From Alphaproteobacteria bacterium (GTDB lineage Bacteria > Pseudomonadota > Alphaproteobacteria > Micavibrionales > Micavibrionaceae): a stretch of DNA of 64,000 nt. Position 1 is the stretch's first letter. Every line of letters begins with the position of its first letter. Positions 44,452-52,594 of this stretch are shown here, one piece after another. The translations under genes were made by a program, and so were the position numbers. The stretch lies in contig JAACQG010000007.1 in the NCBI GenBank assembly GCA_009995045.1, positions 85,849 through 149,848 of the forward strand. The letters run 5' to 3'. The notes under the pieces are model-generated. The model made no database searches. It was not told the DNA's origin and saw only the letters and a program-made list of their open reading frames with translations.

Positions 44452-45783
44452 ATGAGCAAATCAGAAAAAAGCGATAGCAAAAACACACTTTACTGTTCTT
44501 TCTGCGGTAAGAGCCAACATGAGGTGCGTAAGCTCATTGCGGGGCCAAATGTATTCATCTGTAATGAATGCGTGGAGCTTTGCATGGATATCATCCGTGA
44601 AGAAGACAAAACCCAACTTGTGCGCGATGGCGCCGATGGAGTCCCTGCCCCGTCAGAGATTAAGAATTTCCTCGATGACTATGTTATCGGTCAGGAAGCA
44701 GCCAAGCGCGTTCTCGCGGTTGCCGTGCATAACCACTATAAACGCCTAGAGCATGGCGGTAGCGGTTCTGATGTTGAGTTGGCGAAATCCAATATCATGC
44801 TTTGCGGGCCGACCGGTTGTGGTAAGACATTGCTGGCGCAGACATTGGCGCGTATTTTGGATGTGCCGTTCACCATGGCGGATGCAACAACATTGACCGA
44901 AGCCGGTTATGTTGGTGAAGATGTTGAGAATATCGTCCTTAAATTGCTGCAGGCGTCTGACTATAATGTTGAGCGTGCGCAAAAAGGGATTGTCTATATT
45001 GATGAGATCGACAAAATCTCCCGCAAATCTGACAACCCATCCATCACACGAGATGTATCGGGCGAAGGTGTTCAACAAGCGCTTTTGAAATTGATGGAAG
45101 GGACGGTTGCTTCTGTTCCTCCACAGGGCGGGCGTAAACATCCTCAGCAAGAGTTCTTGCAGGTTGATACGAAAGATATTCTGTTTATCTGTGGTGGTGC
45201 GTTTGCGGGTCTGGATAAGATTATTGCGCAACGTGGTCGCGGTACGACAATTGGATTTGGCGCGGACATCAAAGATTTGGATGATGCACGCGGTATTGGC
45301 GAATTGTTCCAAGAGCTTGAGCCGGAAGATTTGTTGAAATACGGTCTTATCCCTGAATTTGTTGGTCGTTTGCCAGTGATTGCAACGCTTGAAGATTTGG
45401 ATGAAGATGCGCTTATCACGATCCTCACTCAGCCAAAGAATGCGATCGTAAAGCAATACACCAAATTGTTCGACATTGAGGGCGTTGATTTGACGTTCAC
45501 CGATGACGCATTGAAAGCGATTGCGCAAAAAGCGATTGCGCGTAAAACTGGTGCGCGTGGTCTTCGTTCGATTATCGAAAATCTATTGCTGAACACTATG
45601 TACGAAGTGCCGGACATGGAAGATGCGAAAGAAGTTATCGTTGATGGCGACACGGTTCGTGAGAATAAAGAACCTGAAATCGTTCATGAAAAAGGTAAGA
45701 AGAAGGCGACAAAGTCTAAGAAAACTGCCGATAAGAAAAAAGACGATAAAGAAGAAAAAGATGACGCGGATGATGCGGCTTAA
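44452..45783 (+). CDS. clpX: ATP-dependent Clp protease ATP-binding subunit ClpX
   Basis: 443 residues. N-terminal C4 zinc-binding domain (C15, C18, C37, C40), AAA+ core with Walker A GPTGCGKT (119-126), [17 protein letters not shown] and the GARG sensor region [11 protein letters not shown]. It unfolds substrates for ClpP. The C-terminus has a Lys/Asp/Glu-rich extension ([20 protein letters not shown]) longer than in E. coli. clpP is not adjacent, contrary to the common clpP-clpX order. Confidence 0.97.
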   Translation: MSKSEKSDSKNTLYCSFCGKSQHEVRKLIAGPNVFICNECVELCMDIIREEDKTQLVRDGADGVPAPSEIKNFLDDYVIGQEAAKRVLAVAVHNHYKRLEHGGSGSDVELAKSNIMLCGPTGCGKTLLAQTLARILDVPFTMADATTLTEAGYVGEDVENIVLKLLQASDYNVERAQKGIVYIDEIDKISRKSDNPSITRDVSGEGVQQALLKLMEGTVASVPPQGGRKHPQQEFLQVDTKDILFICGGAFAGLDKIIAQRGRGTTIGFGADIKDLDDARGIGELFQELEPEDLLKYGLIPEFVGRLPVIATLEDLDEDALITILTQPKNAIVKQYTKLFDIEGVDLTFTDDALKAIAQKAIARKTGARGLRSIIENLLLNTMYEVPDMEDAKEVIVDGDTVRENKEPEIVHEKGKKKATKSKKTADKKKDDKEEKDDADDAA

Positions 45784-45792
45784 TCTTTAGCC

Positions 45793-46335
45793 TCATCCCC
45801 CTATCCCATCACACCGTGGCGCCACATCTTCTGGCGCCATGTTTGTTTTTAGATCTTTCGTTGCGCGCGCAGACAGCATACCAACACAGAAAAGCAGCAT
45901 ATCCATCTCTTTTTGCGATGATGCGCTCAGTGTAACGCCAAATATATTCATTGGTGGAGACTTTCTTAGACCATTAAATGTGGCGCCTAATAGATTTGCA
46001 GAGCCAAGGAAAGAATTTCGCAAAGCCCTTAAGTCGTCTTTTAAGCTTTCGGAGATATAAGTTTTATCAAAACTAACATTGACGATTAGAGAAGCCCCGC
46101 TTTTTGCAAATTTTTGATGAACGACTATCTGCTTTTTTAATGCGTCACTGATATAAAAACGCATACCAGAATGCACATTCCTAGCGCGGTCAATTTCTAC
46201 CTCTGAAATAACGCCATTTTTCTCCATTGATTTCAGCGAGTTTTCTAACGTTTGCGCCGCCTTTTTCGGGTCGAATTCTGCATTTCCTTCATACATTTGC
46301 GCATCATTAACGCACCGAATTAATATGTCAAACAT
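45793..46335 (-). CDS. Hypothetical protein
   Basis: 180 residues without signal peptide or membrane helix. Features are an N-terminal MFDILIRCVNDAQMYEG, a helical region AQTLENSLKSMEKNGVI, a central strand pattern SGASLIVNVSFDKTYIS and a tail SSQKEMDMLLFCVGMLSARA. I recognise no family. Convergent with clpX across 9 bp; lower GC than its neighbours, which may indicate recent acquisition. Confidence 0.65.
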   Translation of the reverse strand: MFDILIRCVNDAQMYEGNAEFDPKKAAQTLENSLKSMEKNGVISEVEIDRARNVHSGMRFYISDALKKQIVVHQKFAKSGASLIVNVSFDKTYISESLKDDLRALRNSFLGSANLLGATFNGLRKSPPMNIFGVTLSASSQKEMDMLLFCVGMLSARATKDLKTNMAPEDVAPRCDGIGG

Positions 46336-46451
46336 ATTATTCTCGAATTCATTTGCGCTTTGTTTACTTTGTTTTTATCCTTTTGCGTGAGAATATAAAT
46401 TCGACTGCTTTTCATTACCCATTTGAATACATATAGAGAAAGAAGAATTCC

Positions 46452-47417
46452 ATGAGCATTTCGCCGGCAGCCATTTTGGATAATCCCAATCAAAAATTCC
46501 GCCTTATCACACGCAGTGATATGGATGGCTTGGTATGTGGGGTTTTGCTCAAAGAGCTTGGTTTGATTGATGAAGTGACATTTGCGCATCCCAAGGATAT
46601 GCAAGATGGCCTTATTGATGTTGGCCCCAATGATATCACAACGAATCTTCCTTATGTTGAGGGTGTCTACATGGCGTTTGACCACCACGCATCCGAAATG
46701 GAGCGCGTAAAAGGAAACCCGGAGAATCATGTGATTTTACCGCAATGTCCATCTGCGGCGCGTGTGGTTTATGATTTCTTCGGCGGCGCGGAACGTTTCC
46801 CCGATGTATCCGATGCCATGATGTCGGCAGTTGATAAAGCGGATTCGGCGCAATTTTCCAAGGAAGATATCCTAAACCCAGGTGGCTGGGAGCTGCTTAG
46901 CTTTTTGATGGATGCGCGCACCGGTCTTGGGCGTTTCCGTGATTTCAATATTTCCAATTATCAATTGATGATGAAACTGATTGATCATTGTCGTGATCAT
47001 GATGACATTGACGATATCCTTGAGCTTCCTGATGTTAAGGAACGCGTTGATATTTACTTTGACCATCAGGTTAAATTCCGTGAACAGCTTGAGCGCTGCG
47101 CGAAGGTACATGACAATCTTGTGATTCTTGACCTACGTAAAGAAGACACGATCTGGGCGGGGAACCGTTTCATGATTTATGCGCTTTATCCGCAGACGAA
47201 TATCTCTATCCATATCTTATGGGGTAAGAACAAGCAGAACACGGTCTTTGCGATTGGGAAATCTATCATCAACCGTACATCAAAAACCAATATTGGCGAG
47301 CTATGCTTGTCTTATGGCGGTGGCGGTCATGATGCGGCGGGTACGTGCCAGATTGAAAACCTGAAGGCAGAAGAAGTTTTGACCGAGATCATCAAAAAAA
47401 TTAATGCGGATGGATAA
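46452..47417 (+). CDS. DHH-family phosphoesterase
   Basis: 321 residues. Metal-binding motifs DMDG (23-26, ITRSDMDGLVCG), DHH (77-79, MAFDHHASEM) and a C-terminal DHHA1 region SYGGGGHDAAGTC. Members include exopolyphosphatases, RecJ-like exonucleases and nanoRNases. It lacks extra domains, so the substrate (oligonucleotide, cyclic dinucleotide or polyphosphate) cannot be named. Confidence 0.9.
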   Translation: MSISPAAILDNPNQKFRLITRSDMDGLVCGVLLKELGLIDEVTFAHPKDMQDGLIDVGPNDITTNLPYVEGVYMAFDHHASEMERVKGNPENHVILPQCPSAARVVYDFFGGAERFPDVSDAMMSAVDKADSAQFSKEDILNPGGWELLSFLMDARTGLGRFRDFNISNYQLMMKLIDHCRDHDDIDDILELPDVKERVDIYFDHQVKFREQLERCAKVHDNLVILDLRKEDTIWAGNRFMIYALYPQTNISIHILWGKNKQNTVFAIGKSIINRTSKTNIGELCLSYGGGGHDAAGTCQIENLKAEEVLTEIIKKINADG

Positions 47418-47472
47418 GCATTAATTCCTTCCATGCGGTTGAATTACTGTTACGCCATCCCATGTCACTGAT

Positions 47473-48912
47473 ATGACACAAAAAAACGCTATTGTATGGT
47501 TTCGTCAAGATTTACGCCTTGCCGATAACCCCGCTTTAAATGCTGCGCTTGATGCGGGGCATGCGGTTATTCCCGTATACATCCTAGATGATGAAAACGC
47601 CGCCGAGTGGAAGCTTGGTGGGGCAACGCGATGGTGGCTACATCAAAGCCTAACCTCGCTTCAGGATGATTTGCGTGAGCATTTGATCATACGCCAAGGC
47701 GACGCGGCGAGCGTTATACAAGCGTTGATAGAAGATACAGGCGCGGTCGCAGTCTATTGGAATCGCTGTTACGAGCCATGGCGCATTAAACGCGATGAAG
47801 CCATCAAAAGCGGATTGAAAGATAACGGCATTGATGTTGAGAGCTTTGACGGATCCATGCTCTGGGAGCCGTGGCAGGTTCTTAAGGATGATGAAACGCC
47901 CTATCGCGTCTTTACGCCTTATTACCGCAAAGGCTGCGCGAAGAGTGAACCACGCAAACCCCTTGATCGTCCAGATCGCATTACTTATGGCGATCATGAC
48001 GCCGTGATGGGACATGTCGATGATTTGGCGTTGATGCCGGACATTCAATGGTATGATGGCATGGCGGCGTTTTGGGATGTTGGTGAAGATGCCGCGCATA
48101 AACGCCTGCAGGATTTTCTTGAGGGCGGCTTAAAAGGCTACAAAGATGATCGCAACCGCCCTGATATGGAGAATGTATCACGGATGTCACCATATTTGAG
48201 GCATGGCGAGATTTCTCCGAATCAGGTCTGGCATATCGCAAAAGAGTATGCGGCGGCCAACAACATCCCCGACAAAGATATCGATCATTATTGCAGTGAG
48301 CTTGGCTGGCGGGAGTTTTCTTATTATTTGCTGTTTCACTTCCCAAAGATCACTTGGGATAATTTGCAAGATAAGTTTGATGATTTCCCTTGGGATGAAA
48401 GCGATAGCGAGGAGCTTAAGCGCTGGCAGGATGGTCAGACGGGCATTCCGATTGTTGACGCAGGAATGCGCCAGTTATATGAAACGGGCTGGATGCATAA
48501 CCGCGTACGGATGATTGTTGGCTCATTGCTGGTTAAAAATCTTTTGATCCACTGGCATAAGGGTGAGGAATGGTTTTGGGATACGCTGGTTGATGCTGAC
48601 CTTGCGAGCAATAGCGCGAGTTGGCAATGGGTTGCGGGATCGGGCGCGGATGCTGCCCCTTATTTTCGAATCTTTAACCCCCTGCTTCAGGGTGAGAAAT
48701 TTGATCCCAATGGCGATTACGTGCGGCGATATGTCCCTGAGTTAAAGGATATGCCGAAAGAATTTATTCATAAACCATGGGAAGCAGGGCCGCTTATCTT
48801 ACAAAGCGCAGGCGTTAAGCTTGGTGAGGATTACCCTGAGCCGATTGTTGACCTAAAAGAATCACGAGAGCGTGCGCTCGATGCATTGCAAAGCACTAAG
48901 CAATCGGATTAA
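47473..48912 (+). CDS. phrB: Deoxyribodipyrimidine photo-lyase
   Basis: 479 residues. The N-terminal antenna domain starts IVWFRQDLRLADNPALNAAL. The FAD-binding catalytic domain has SRMSPYLRHGEISPNQVWH, WREFSYYLLFHFP, TGWMHNRVRMIVGSLLVKNLLIHW, and WQWVAGSGADAAPYFRIFNP. It repairs UV pyrimidine dimers with blue light. Class I CPD photolyase is likeliest; a cryptochrome-like role is less so. The gene stands 55 bp after the DHH gene. Confidence 0.95.
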   Translation: MTQKNAIVWFRQDLRLADNPALNAALDAGHAVIPVYILDDENAAEWKLGGATRWWLHQSLTSLQDDLREHLIIRQGDAASVIQALIEDTGAVAVYWNRCYEPWRIKRDEAIKSGLKDNGIDVESFDGSMLWEPWQVLKDDETPYRVFTPYYRKGCAKSEPRKPLDRPDRITYGDHDAVMGHVDDLALMPDIQWYDGMAAFWDVGEDAAHKRLQDFLEGGLKGYKDDRNRPDMENVSRMSPYLRHGEISPNQVWHIAKEYAAANNIPDKDIDHYCSELGWREFSYYLLFHFPKITWDNLQDKFDDFPWDESDSEELKRWQDGQTGIPIVDAGMRQLYETGWMHNRVRMIVGSLLVKNLLIHWHKGEEWFWDTLVDADLASNSASWQWVAGSGADAAPYFRIFNPLLQGEKFDPNGDYVRRYVPELKDMPKEFIHKPWEAGPLILQSAGVKLGEDYPEPIVDLKESRERALDALQSTKQSD

Positions 48913-48921
48913 CCTAGAGGG

Positions 48922-49776
48922 ATGATAGATCCTCAATCAAAAATTGGTGTATGCGCCCCCTCCTCCTATGTTGAGAAAGACGACATTGATTTGGCGGCGG
49001 ATAGTCTTCGGGCGCGCGGCTATGATGTTTTCGTGCATCCGCAAACATTCATGCGCGAGCATCAATCCGCCGGATCACATCAGCAAAAGATCGATGCGAT
49101 CCATGATTTATACCGCGATGAGAGCATTGACGTGATATGGGCTGCGGGCGGCGGTAATCGTACGATGCATAGTGTTGACCGGCTTGATTATGATTTGATT
49201 GCGCGCAATCCAAAGCCGATGATCGGGTTTAGCGATGTGACCGCCCTGTTGAATGCGATCACGGTTAAGACGGGGATCATCAATATCCATGCGCAGGTTT
49301 TTAAGAATCTCCCGCAATACCAAGAATTAGACGCCCTGCTGAGTGGGGATTACACGATGTCGTTTGAGAATGCCCGCATCATGAAAGCAGGTGATGCGCG
49401 TGGGGCGATTTATGGCGGTAATCTTAGCCTGTTTCAATATCTGCCCGAAACGCTAGGGCATTCATTTTTGGATGGTGCGATTTTATGCCTTGAAGATTGT
49501 AACGAGGAATTGAGCCGCATTGACCGTATGTTTTTACATTTAAAGCGCATTGGCGCTCTTGATCGTATCGGCGGGCTTATTCTCGGGACGTTTAGTGATC
49601 TGGCTGATAGCACGCGGCCATTCGGCTTTTCTCTGGACGATATTGTTCGTGAGCATATTGAAGGGCTTGATATTCCCGTCATAATGGATGCGCCGTTTGG
49701 TCATGGCGGGCATTTGTCACCTCTGCCGATTGGTGCGCAAGGTGAGATGAATAAAAAATCGCTTCGAATCATTTGA
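48922..49776 (+). CDS. LD-carboxypeptidase (muramoyltetrapeptide carboxypeptidase family)
   Basis: 284 residues of the S66 serine peptidase family, which trims the terminal D-Ala from recycled murein tetrapeptides. It starts IGVCAPSSYVEKDDI; the nucleophile is S104 in MIGFSDVTALLNAI, and WAAGGGNRTMHSV, the Glu in GGNLSLFQYLPE...ILCLEDCNEEL and the His region PVIMDAPFGHGGHLSPLPIG are present. No signal peptide, consistent with cytoplasmic murein recycling. Ten bp after phrB with TAGAGG as ribosome-binding site. Confidence 0.9.
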   Translation: MIDPQSKIGVCAPSSYVEKDDIDLAADSLRARGYDVFVHPQTFMREHQSAGSHQQKIDAIHDLYRDESIDVIWAAGGGNRTMHSVDRLDYDLIARNPKPMIGFSDVTALLNAITVKTGIINIHAQVFKNLPQYQELDALLSGDYTMSFENARIMKAGDARGAIYGGNLSLFQYLPETLGHSFLDGAILCLEDCNEELSRIDRMFLHLKRIGALDRIGGLILGTFSDLADSTRPFGFSLDDIVREHIEGLDIPVIMDAPFGHGGHLSPLPIGAQGEMNKKSLRII

Positions 49777-49875
49777 TAATTCTCTTTTCACCGCGATATT
49801 ACTACCCTCAAGGCATTGAAAAACATCACTCAAACTTAATTTTTCCTTATTTAACAAGACTCTAATATAAGGTGT

Positions 49876-49903
49876 TTGACTCCCGCGCGAAAATGTGCAT
49901 AAT
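49876..49903 (+). promoter_or_regulatory. Candidate sigma-70-type promoter for the gene at 49942
   Basis: TTGACT (49876-49881), a 16-bp spacer and CATAAT (49898-49903) face the gene at 49942, with a predicted start near 49910 and a leader of about 30 bases. The consensus match is reasonable but untested. Confidence 0.5.
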
Positions 49904-49941
49904 TTAGTACATACTAATAAATAAAAAAATGAGTAAAAAGG

Positions 49942-50652
49942 ATGGGCGCCGTGTTGCATTACAGGGATACAACGCGCGGTTCTTTCGAAATGTGGGGCAA
50001 TGGTTTTCGATACGATTACGATAACAACAAAAGCGCGCTAAGCGTTTTCCACCATGAGTCAGAAAGACTGCTTGCACAATTTAAATTTGATTCACTCTTG
50101 TTAAAAGAGCCACGCACCTATGTTGGCTTTCTTGATAAGGCGTCGCAAATTAACGCGTTAATGGTAAGCAATAACAGCACCGTTAATCTTGCCGAAACAA
50201 TGCCTTTACGCCATGTTGCACCGATATTTCAGAGCATTGGCGTGATTTCACGGCATGCATTTGACCTTCACATACTCGACCTACCCCGCTTCAGCGAACG
50301 GTTCGCACAAGAATACGGCCTTAAATCCATCAATATTAAGCCCTTTAAATCACGCGATTGTGAGAATGCATTTTTTATAGCACGCCTTCAGACACTGCAT
50401 GACAATTGCATCAGCGTGCGGGCATGTACATTAGGCGGTATTATGGGGGCGCTATCGGAAAGTACGTTGCGTGACCTTATGACGATGGAATTTGGACATC
50501 GTTATAATGGCTCTGCACAGAATTTGCTCAATGCATCCTCTAAACTTTCTTCGCTTTCCTACATTTTGGATGAGAGTTTTGTGCCTGAAATGAAGGTTTT
50601 TAGCTCAAATACAGATAAAATTGATTATATTCACAGCAAGTCAACGCATTGA
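49942..50652 (+). CDS. Orphan hypothetical protein upstream of carD
   Basis: 236 residues, no signal peptide or membrane helix, no motif I recognise. Some patterns: GNGFRYDYDNNKSALSVFHHESERLLAQFKF, LRHVAPIFQSIGVISRHAFDL, and a C-terminal LSSLSYILDESFVP. The ATG at 49942 follows AAAAAGG very closely, so the real start might be an ATG at 49990 (MWGNGF). It sits alone between an LD-carboxypeptidase and carD, with its own candidate promoter at 49876-49903. Confidence 0.6.
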   Translation: MGAVLHYRDTTRGSFEMWGNGFRYDYDNNKSALSVFHHESERLLAQFKFDSLLLKEPRTYVGFLDKASQINALMVSNNSTVNLAETMPLRHVAPIFQSIGVISRHAFDLHILDLPRFSERFAQEYGLKSINIKPFKSRDCENAFFIARLQTLHDNCISVRACTLGGIMGALSESTLRDLMTMEFGHRYNGSAQNLLNASSKLSSLSYILDESFVPEMKVFSSNTDKIDYIHSKSTH

Positions 50653-50670
50653 TTCATAACAATTTTATAT

Positions 50671-50710
50671 CTTTTTGTGAATCAAAAGTGTCATTTCGAG
50701 TCACAAAAAG
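50671..50710. promoter_or_regulatory. Perfect 10-bp inverted repeat abutting the carD promoter
   Basis: CTTTTTGTGA (50671-50680) and TCACAAAAAG (50701-50710) are exact complements, 20 bp apart. The right arm ends one base before the -35 hexamer of the candidate carD promoter. No T-run follows on the plus strand, so it is a poor intrinsic terminator for the preceding gene, and an operator is a fair alternative. Confidence 0.45.
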
Positions 50711-50739
50711 TTGAAAATTAACGAAAAATTAAGTATAGT
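50711..50739 (+). promoter_or_regulatory. Candidate sigma-70-type promoter of carD
   Basis: TTGAAA (50711-50716), a 17-bp spacer and TATAGT (50734-50739). The predicted start near 50746 gives a ~163-base leader before carD. The hexamers and spacing are close to the consensus; alternatives further downstream (TTGACA at 50761) lack a -10 box at the right distance. Confidence 0.6.
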
Positions 50740-50746
50740 AATTCTA

Positions 50747-50909
50747 TTCACACCAAGTGATTGACATGTTTATAGGGGCAACATCCCCGGTTTTACTGAC
50801 CGCCACTGTAAAGGGCTATGCATGAAAACCAAGGTTAAATAGTTTAACCGCGGAAAATGTTGTTAATAACAATAATAACGATAACAAACGAACAAAGGTG
50901 ATATAAAAC
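50747..50909 (+). ncRNA. Structured 5' leader of carD, possible riboswitch-like element
   Basis: The leader holds three complementary sets: GGGG-CAACAT-CCCC (50775-50788), GGTTTT...AAAACC (50789-50794 with 50825-50830) and a perfect GGTTAAA-TAG-TTTAACC (50833-50849). Within the second, CTGACCGCCACTGTAAAGG resembles the conserved CCGCxACTGTAA core of cobalamin riboswitches. The B12 box and the usual outer stem are not recognisable, so a standard cobalamin riboswitch is unproven. The ribosome-binding site AAAGGTGAT precedes the carD ATG. Confidence 0.5.
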
Positions 50910-51464
50910 ATGGCTAACAATGATAATTTCAACTTTACTAAAGGCGATTACGTAGTTTACCCGGCACATGGCGTTGGGCAAATTGAAGGCGTTGAGACAC
51001 AAACCATCGGCGGGATGGATGTCAGCCTTTATGCGATCTCTTTCGAGAAAGAGCGCATGCGCTTGAAAATCCCTGTGATTAAAGCTGAAAGTTCTGGCCT
51101 ACGTATGTTGAGCACATCAACACATATTGATGATGCCATCAAAACACTTAAAGGACGTGCACGCATTCGTCGCACCATGTGGAGCCGTCGCGCACAGGAA
51201 TATGAAACAAAGATCAATTCCGGCGACCCTGTTTCTATCGCAGAAGTTCTTCGTGACCTTAAGCGTAGCAACGATGATACAGAGCAATCTTATTCAGAAC
51301 GCCAAATCTACCAATCAGCATTAGAGCGTCTTGCACGTGAAGTTGCTGCGGTTGATAAAACATCCGAGATTGAAGCTGCAGACAAGCTTGAAGACATTAT
51401 GGGCGTGATTAAAGTTGACCCAGAAAGCTTCCTTGCGAGCGAAGACGACAAGATCGCCGCTTAA
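50910..51464 (+). CDS. carD: CarD-family transcriptional regulator
   Basis: 184 residues. The N-terminal CarD/TRCF RNA-polymerase-interacting Tudor-like domain is GDYVVYPAHGVGQIEGVET, and the C-terminal all-helical DNA-binding region is IRRTMWSRRAQEYETKINSGDPVSIAEVLRDL with the conserved Trp. CarD stabilises RNA polymerase open complexes and affects rRNA and stress transcription. It has a candidate promoter and long structured leader upstream and an intrinsic terminator downstream. Confidence 0.95.
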   Translation: MANNDNFNFTKGDYVVYPAHGVGQIEGVETQTIGGMDVSLYAISFEKERMRLKIPVIKAESSGLRMLSTSTHIDDAIKTLKGRARIRRTMWSRRAQEYETKINSGDPVSIAEVLRDLKRSNDDTEQSYSERQIYQSALERLAREVAAVDKTSEIEAADKLEDIMGVIKVDPESFLASEDDKIAA

Positions 51465-51489
51465 TCACCACGGCTGATATTAGAATTTC

Positions 51490-51523
51490 AAAAGCGCGGA
51501 CTTCACGGTTCGCGCTTTTTTTG
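51490..51523 (+). terminator. Intrinsic terminator after carD
   Basis: AAAGCGCG and CGCGCTTT arms around a short loop (GACTTCACGGTT), followed by a run of seven or more T residues. It begins 26 bp after the carD stop, so carD is likely a single-gene transcript. Confidence 0.85.
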
Positions 51524-51642
51524 TGCCCTTTTTATGATTGAGCCGCCCTGCCCTTTGCTATCACCCTCAATCTATTATATACTTATATTCGTTACGGGAA
51601 CTCTCCCGTCTGTTCATTCATGATCGAAACTTGATATCAATT

Positions 51643-52464
51643 ATGTGTCACGCTGACAGCCTTAAGGGCTTCGTCAATTTAGGAAATCCTAGCCAGATAT
51701 GGGCTATCCCCGCCATTCACAGCGCGGCAGGGGATCTGACACTCTTGCATAATAACATTCTTAACAACGTCATGCCTGGTGATCGGATTGTCTATCTTGG
51801 CAATTATACGGGCTATGGCGAGAGCGCGGTTGATTCGATTGACGAGCTGCTGGCGTTTCGTCGTTTGGTGCTTTCCATCCCCGGTATGATTCCGTCCGAT
51901 ATTATTTATCTAAAAGGGATGCAGGAAGAAATGCTGGCCAAATTATTACAACTGCAATTTGCCTCCAACCCTAGCGATGTTTTGCTATGGATGCTCGGCA
52001 ATGGTTTGAATGCGACCCTTGCTGATTATGATATATGCCCGCATGAGGGGATTGAGGCGTGTCGCCGCGGGGTGATGGATATCACCCGTTGGACACAAAA
52101 GATTCGCACGAAAATTCGTGAGCACGCAGGGCATCAGGATTTCATGATGGCGCAATACCGTGCGGCGTATACCTGCACGGAAAAACATGCATCTCCGCTT
52201 TTGTTTGTGCATGCAGGATTGAATGTCGGAAAGCCATTGATGGAACAAGGCGATTCTTTGTGGTGGGAATCACAAAATTTTGATGCGATTAATGCCCCCT
52301 ATGCACCGTTTGAAAAAGTCGTGCGCGGCTATGACCCCGCTCATAAAGGATTAAATCTCAATTGTGTGACTGCGACGATTGATGATGGATGCGGATTTGG
52401 CGGAAGCCTTGTCTGCGCAGGGTTTGGCGCCGATGGACAGGTCAGCGAAATCCTCCAAAATTAA
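51643..52464 (+). CDS. Degenerate PPP-type metallophosphatase (pseudophosphatase candidate)
   Basis: 273 residues with the layout of bacterial PPP serine/threonine phosphatases but altered catalytic motifs. GDxHG is PAIHS (23-27), GDxxDRG is GNYTGYG (53-59), RGNHE is KGMQE (91-95), and VVHGHTP is VVRGYDP (226-232). Asp, Asn and His metal ligands are therefore lost while the His in FVHAGL remains. The surrounding fold sequence (PGDRIVYLG, LLAFRRL, NLNCVTA...GGSLVCAGF) is conserved. The start at 51643 is a choice; a TTG upstream would overlap the carD terminator region. Confidence 0.8.
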   Translation: MCHADSLKGFVNLGNPSQIWAIPAIHSAAGDLTLLHNNILNNVMPGDRIVYLGNYTGYGESAVDSIDELLAFRRLVLSIPGMIPSDIIYLKGMQEEMLAKLLQLQFASNPSDVLLWMLGNGLNATLADYDICPHEGIEACRRGVMDITRWTQKIRTKIREHAGHQDFMMAQYRAAYTCTEKHASPLLFVHAGLNVGKPLMEQGDSLWWESQNFDAINAPYAPFEKVVRGYDPAHKGLNLNCVTATIDDGCGFGGSLVCAGFGADGQVSEILQN

Positions 52465-52594
52465 ATTTTCACCGCTATCATTACAAAAACTTAATGAATC
52501 CTTAAATGGGCGGTAACCATTTTCCTGATATCACGAATATATAAGGTTGGTTCTATAGGTGGAACCAATTCCCTCCAACAAAGGTTAGAGTAGT

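Noticed and set aside
45812-45841. Repeated TGGCGCCA motifs after clpX as a terminator
   Set aside because: They fall inside the 3' end of the convergent gene, lack a following T-run on the plus strand and can be explained by coding sequence.
50775-50850. Full cobalamin riboswitch call upstream of carD
   Set aside because: Only a short core-like stretch is present; the B12 box and outer helices are not recognisable, so I report a structured leader instead.
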